Positions 4,286-5,884 of a stretch of 5,884 nt of DNA are shown here, one piece after another. Source of the DNA: an uncultured Lentisphaeria bacterium (GTDB taxonomy: Bacteria; Verrucomicrobiota; Lentisphaeria; Victivallales; Victivallaceae); NCBI GenBank assembly GCA_949298665.1, contig CASFXO010000048.1:1-5884 (forward strand), read 5' to 3'. The notes under the pieces are model-generated. The model saw only the letters and a program-made list of their open reading frames with translations, did no database searches and was not told the DNA's origin. How positions within the stretch are numbered: position 1 is the stretch's first letter; the number at the start of each line of letters is the position of its first letter. The position numbers and the translations under genes were made by a program.

Positions 4286-5884
4286 TCAGAATTTGAAGAT
4301 CGTGCCGATGCGGCGGCCGAGGATGGCTCCGGCGGCTGCCAGCGTGGCCGCGAGAAACGCCATGGCCCAGACGCCGAAGGCACAGGCGACGAAGGGGCCG
4401 GACCCGAGGATCTGGGACAATTCGAAAATCGCCTTGGTAATGGGATAATATTCCGCCTTCTGCGCCAGAATCAGCGAGTCGGAAACCTCCAGCATGGAGA
4501 AGCTGAAGGCCAGCAACCCGCCGACCACCAGATTGGCGCTGATCAGCGGCAGCGTGATCCGGCGCAGCGTGGTCCAGGAGCCCGCGCCGAGATTGCGCGC
4601 GGCGTTTTCCAGATCGACGGGCGTCTGCTCCAGTCCGGCGGTCACCGCGCGGACGACATAGGGCAGACGCCGGATGGCATAGGCGGCGGCCAGGAGAAAA
4701 ACCGGATTGCTTTCGGGATTGAAAAAGCCGCGCGCCCAATCGTATTTCACCGCCATCCCGAGATAGCCGAACGCGATGACGATCCCCGGCACCGCCAGCG
4801 GCAGCATCGCGGTCAGGTCGATCAGCGCGCTGCCCCGGCAGCGCCAGCGGGTGGTGATGATCGCCGTAAGCAGTCCCACCAGCAACGCGAACAGCATGGC
4901 CAGTGCGGAGTAGCGCAGACTGTTGATGATGCTGGGTACGACGACGGGACTGGACAGGGCGTTTTCGAAGTGCAGCAAAGTGAAGCCGTGCGGCAGCAGC
5001 GTCCCATACCAGTTGCGCGAAAATGCGGTGAAGATCAGCGCCAGATGCGGCAGCCCCGCCGCCAGCGTCAGCCCCCCGAAAACCGCGGTCGGCAGCCAGC
5101 GTTTTCCGCCGGAAAGCCGCACCGCGCTGCTCCCCGCGACGCCCTTGGTCGGCGCGGAGGTCGCGCCGCCGCCGAGCGCCAGCCGGCTGATGCCGTAAAG
5201 TCCCGCGGAAAACAGCAGCATGACCACGACCAGTGCGTAGGGCAGGGGATTGGTTTCCAGCTCGGTGATGCCGTTGAAGATCTGGACCGCGGTGATGCGG
5301 TTGTACCCGAACATCAGCGGTGTGCCGAGTTCGGTGAAGCTCCAGATCAGGACGATGCTGCCCCCGGCCAGCAGTCCCGGCTTCATCAGCGGCAGCGTGA
5401 CGCGGCGGAAACGATACCACCGCCCCGCGCCGAGGTTGGCGGCGGCTTCGTTCAGAGCGGGATCAATGTTGCCGAGCGCGGTAACCAGATTCAAATAGAG
5501 AATCGGATAGAGGTGCAGCGCTTCCATGACGCAGACGGACCAGAAACGTCCCGACCCGCCGAGGAAGTCCACCCGCGGCAGCCCGGCGGCGGTCAACAAT
5601 GTGTTGAAGATGCCGTAATGTCCCAGCAGCTGCTGAAAGCCGAGCGCTCCGACGAACGGCGGCAGGATCATCGGCACCATGATCGCCAGATGACTGAGCC
5701 CTTTTCCGGGAAATTCATACCGGTCGTAGAGCAGTGCCGGCGGCAGGGCGATGAGGAAGACCAGGCACGTGGTGACGACCGCGATTTTCAGGGAGTTGAG
5801 CAATCCTTCCAGATAGAGGAAGTTGGTGAAGACTTCACCCAGCAACTCCCAGCGCATGCCTTGTTCCACAACCGTATAAACCGG
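4286..5884 (-). CDS. ABC transporter permease with two transmembrane domains (ferric-iron/FbpB type), 5'-truncated
   Basis: The frame runs open to the right edge, giving 532 visible residues. A GTG at 5869 and an ATG at 5857 lack ribosome binding sites, and the edge residues (PVYTV) look like the end of a first membrane helix, so the N-terminus is missing. The protein is an internal duplication of two binding-protein-dependent permease domains. Each has a cytoplasmic EAA loop that docks the ATPase: NEAAANLGAG with RRVTLP about ten residues on (5452-5390), and ENAARNLGAG with RRITLP (4609-4547). About a dozen hydrophobic helices are visible, and a polar Gly/Ser/Lys linker (about 5173-5093) joins the halves. 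This single-chain architecture is typical of Fe3+ importers (FbpB/SfuB) and also of thiamine and phosphonate permeases; iron is the commonest assignment but is not proven. The binding protein and ATPase would lie off the right edge, upstream in the same operon. This is the last gene, ending at the shared terminator. Confidence 0.9.
   Translation of the reverse strand, partial: PVYTVVEQGMRWELLGEVFTNFLYLEGLLNSLKIAVVTTCLVFLIALPPALLYDRYEFPGKGLSHLAIMVPMILPPFVGALGFQQLLGHYGIFNTLLTAAGLPRVDFLGGSGRFWSVCVMEALHLYPILYLNLVTALGNIDPALNEAAANLGAGRWYRFRRVTLPLMKPGLLAGGSIVLIWSFTELGTPLMFGYNRITAVQIFNGITELETNPLPYALVVVMLLFSAGLYGISRLALGGGATSAPTKGVAGSSAVRLSGGKRWLPTAVFGGLTLAAGLPHLALIFTAFSRNWYGTLLPHGFTLLHFENALSSPVVVPSIINSLRYSALAMLFALLVGLLTAIITTRWRCRGSALIDLTAMLPLAVPGIVIAFGYLGMAVKYDWARGFFNPESNPVFLLAAAYAIRRLPYVVRAVTAGLEQTPVDLENAARNLGAGSWTTLRRITLPLISANLVVGGLLAFSFSMLEVSDSLILAQKAEYYPITKAIFELSQILGSGPFVACAFGVWAMAFLAATLAAAGAILGRRIGTIFKF

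Noticed and set aside
4167..5420. Second minus-strand frame of 417 codons inside the permease gene
   Set aside because: It overlaps the permease in another frame and gives an Arg/Ala/Gly/His-rich translation without membrane helices, while the permease frame has both EAA loops and regular hydrophobic segments.
5855..5869. GTG (5869) or ATG (5857) as the true permease start
   Set aside because: Neither has a suitably spaced ribosome binding site, the frame stays open to the window edge, and the first membrane helix expected in this family would be missing.

Overview
The window is an ordinary-looking, GC-rich (roughly 60% by eye) stretch of a bacterial chromosome. It has five protein-coding genes, two of them cut by the window edges, and clear intergenic signals. 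Strong hairpin-plus-U-tract terminators, Shine-Dalgarno sites, a sigma70-type promoter and an exported deacetylase-like protein point to a Gram-negative-type heterotroph. The carbohydrate-oxidoreductase content and the style of the Gfo/Idh/MocA protein recall PVC-group gut bacteria such as Lentisphaerae/Victivallales. That placement is an impression, not a demonstrated fact.

Layout. Bases 2-730 (+) are the 3' part of an M20-family amidohydrolase (ArgE/DapE-like). It is followed after 19 bp by a medium-chain zinc alcohol/polyol dehydrogenase (750-1784, +), and the two probably share one transcript ending at a strong terminator (1808-1849). Bases 1850-1993 hold a well-formed promoter (TTGTCC-17 bp-TATAAT) whose -10 box lies inside a 19-bp near-palindrome, with a second inverted repeat upstream. 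This drives a single-gene unit encoding a Gfo/Idh/MocA oxidoreductase (1994-3061, +) that ends at its own terminator (3084-3117). Next is an exported protein related to polysaccharide deacetylases (3275-4210, +). It converges through a shared, apparently bidirectional terminator (4234-4263) on a two-domain ABC transporter permease of the ferric-iron/FbpB type (4286-5884, -), whose N-terminus is off the window.

Working together. The hydrolase plus dehydrogenase, and the separately controlled Gfo/Idh/MocA enzyme, are consistent with cytoplasmic breakdown or remodelling of a sugar or sugar derivative, possibly N-acylated. The deacetylase-like protein would act outside the cytoplasm. The permease needs a binding protein and an ATPase, neither of which is visible here. 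No substrate can be read from the sequence. I found no CRISPR array, RNA gene, insertion sequence, phage or toxin/defence gene. I do not see a convincing new multi-gene system; the best leads are the operator-like palindromes at the Gfo/Idh/MocA promoter and the altered metal motif of the deacetylase-like protein.
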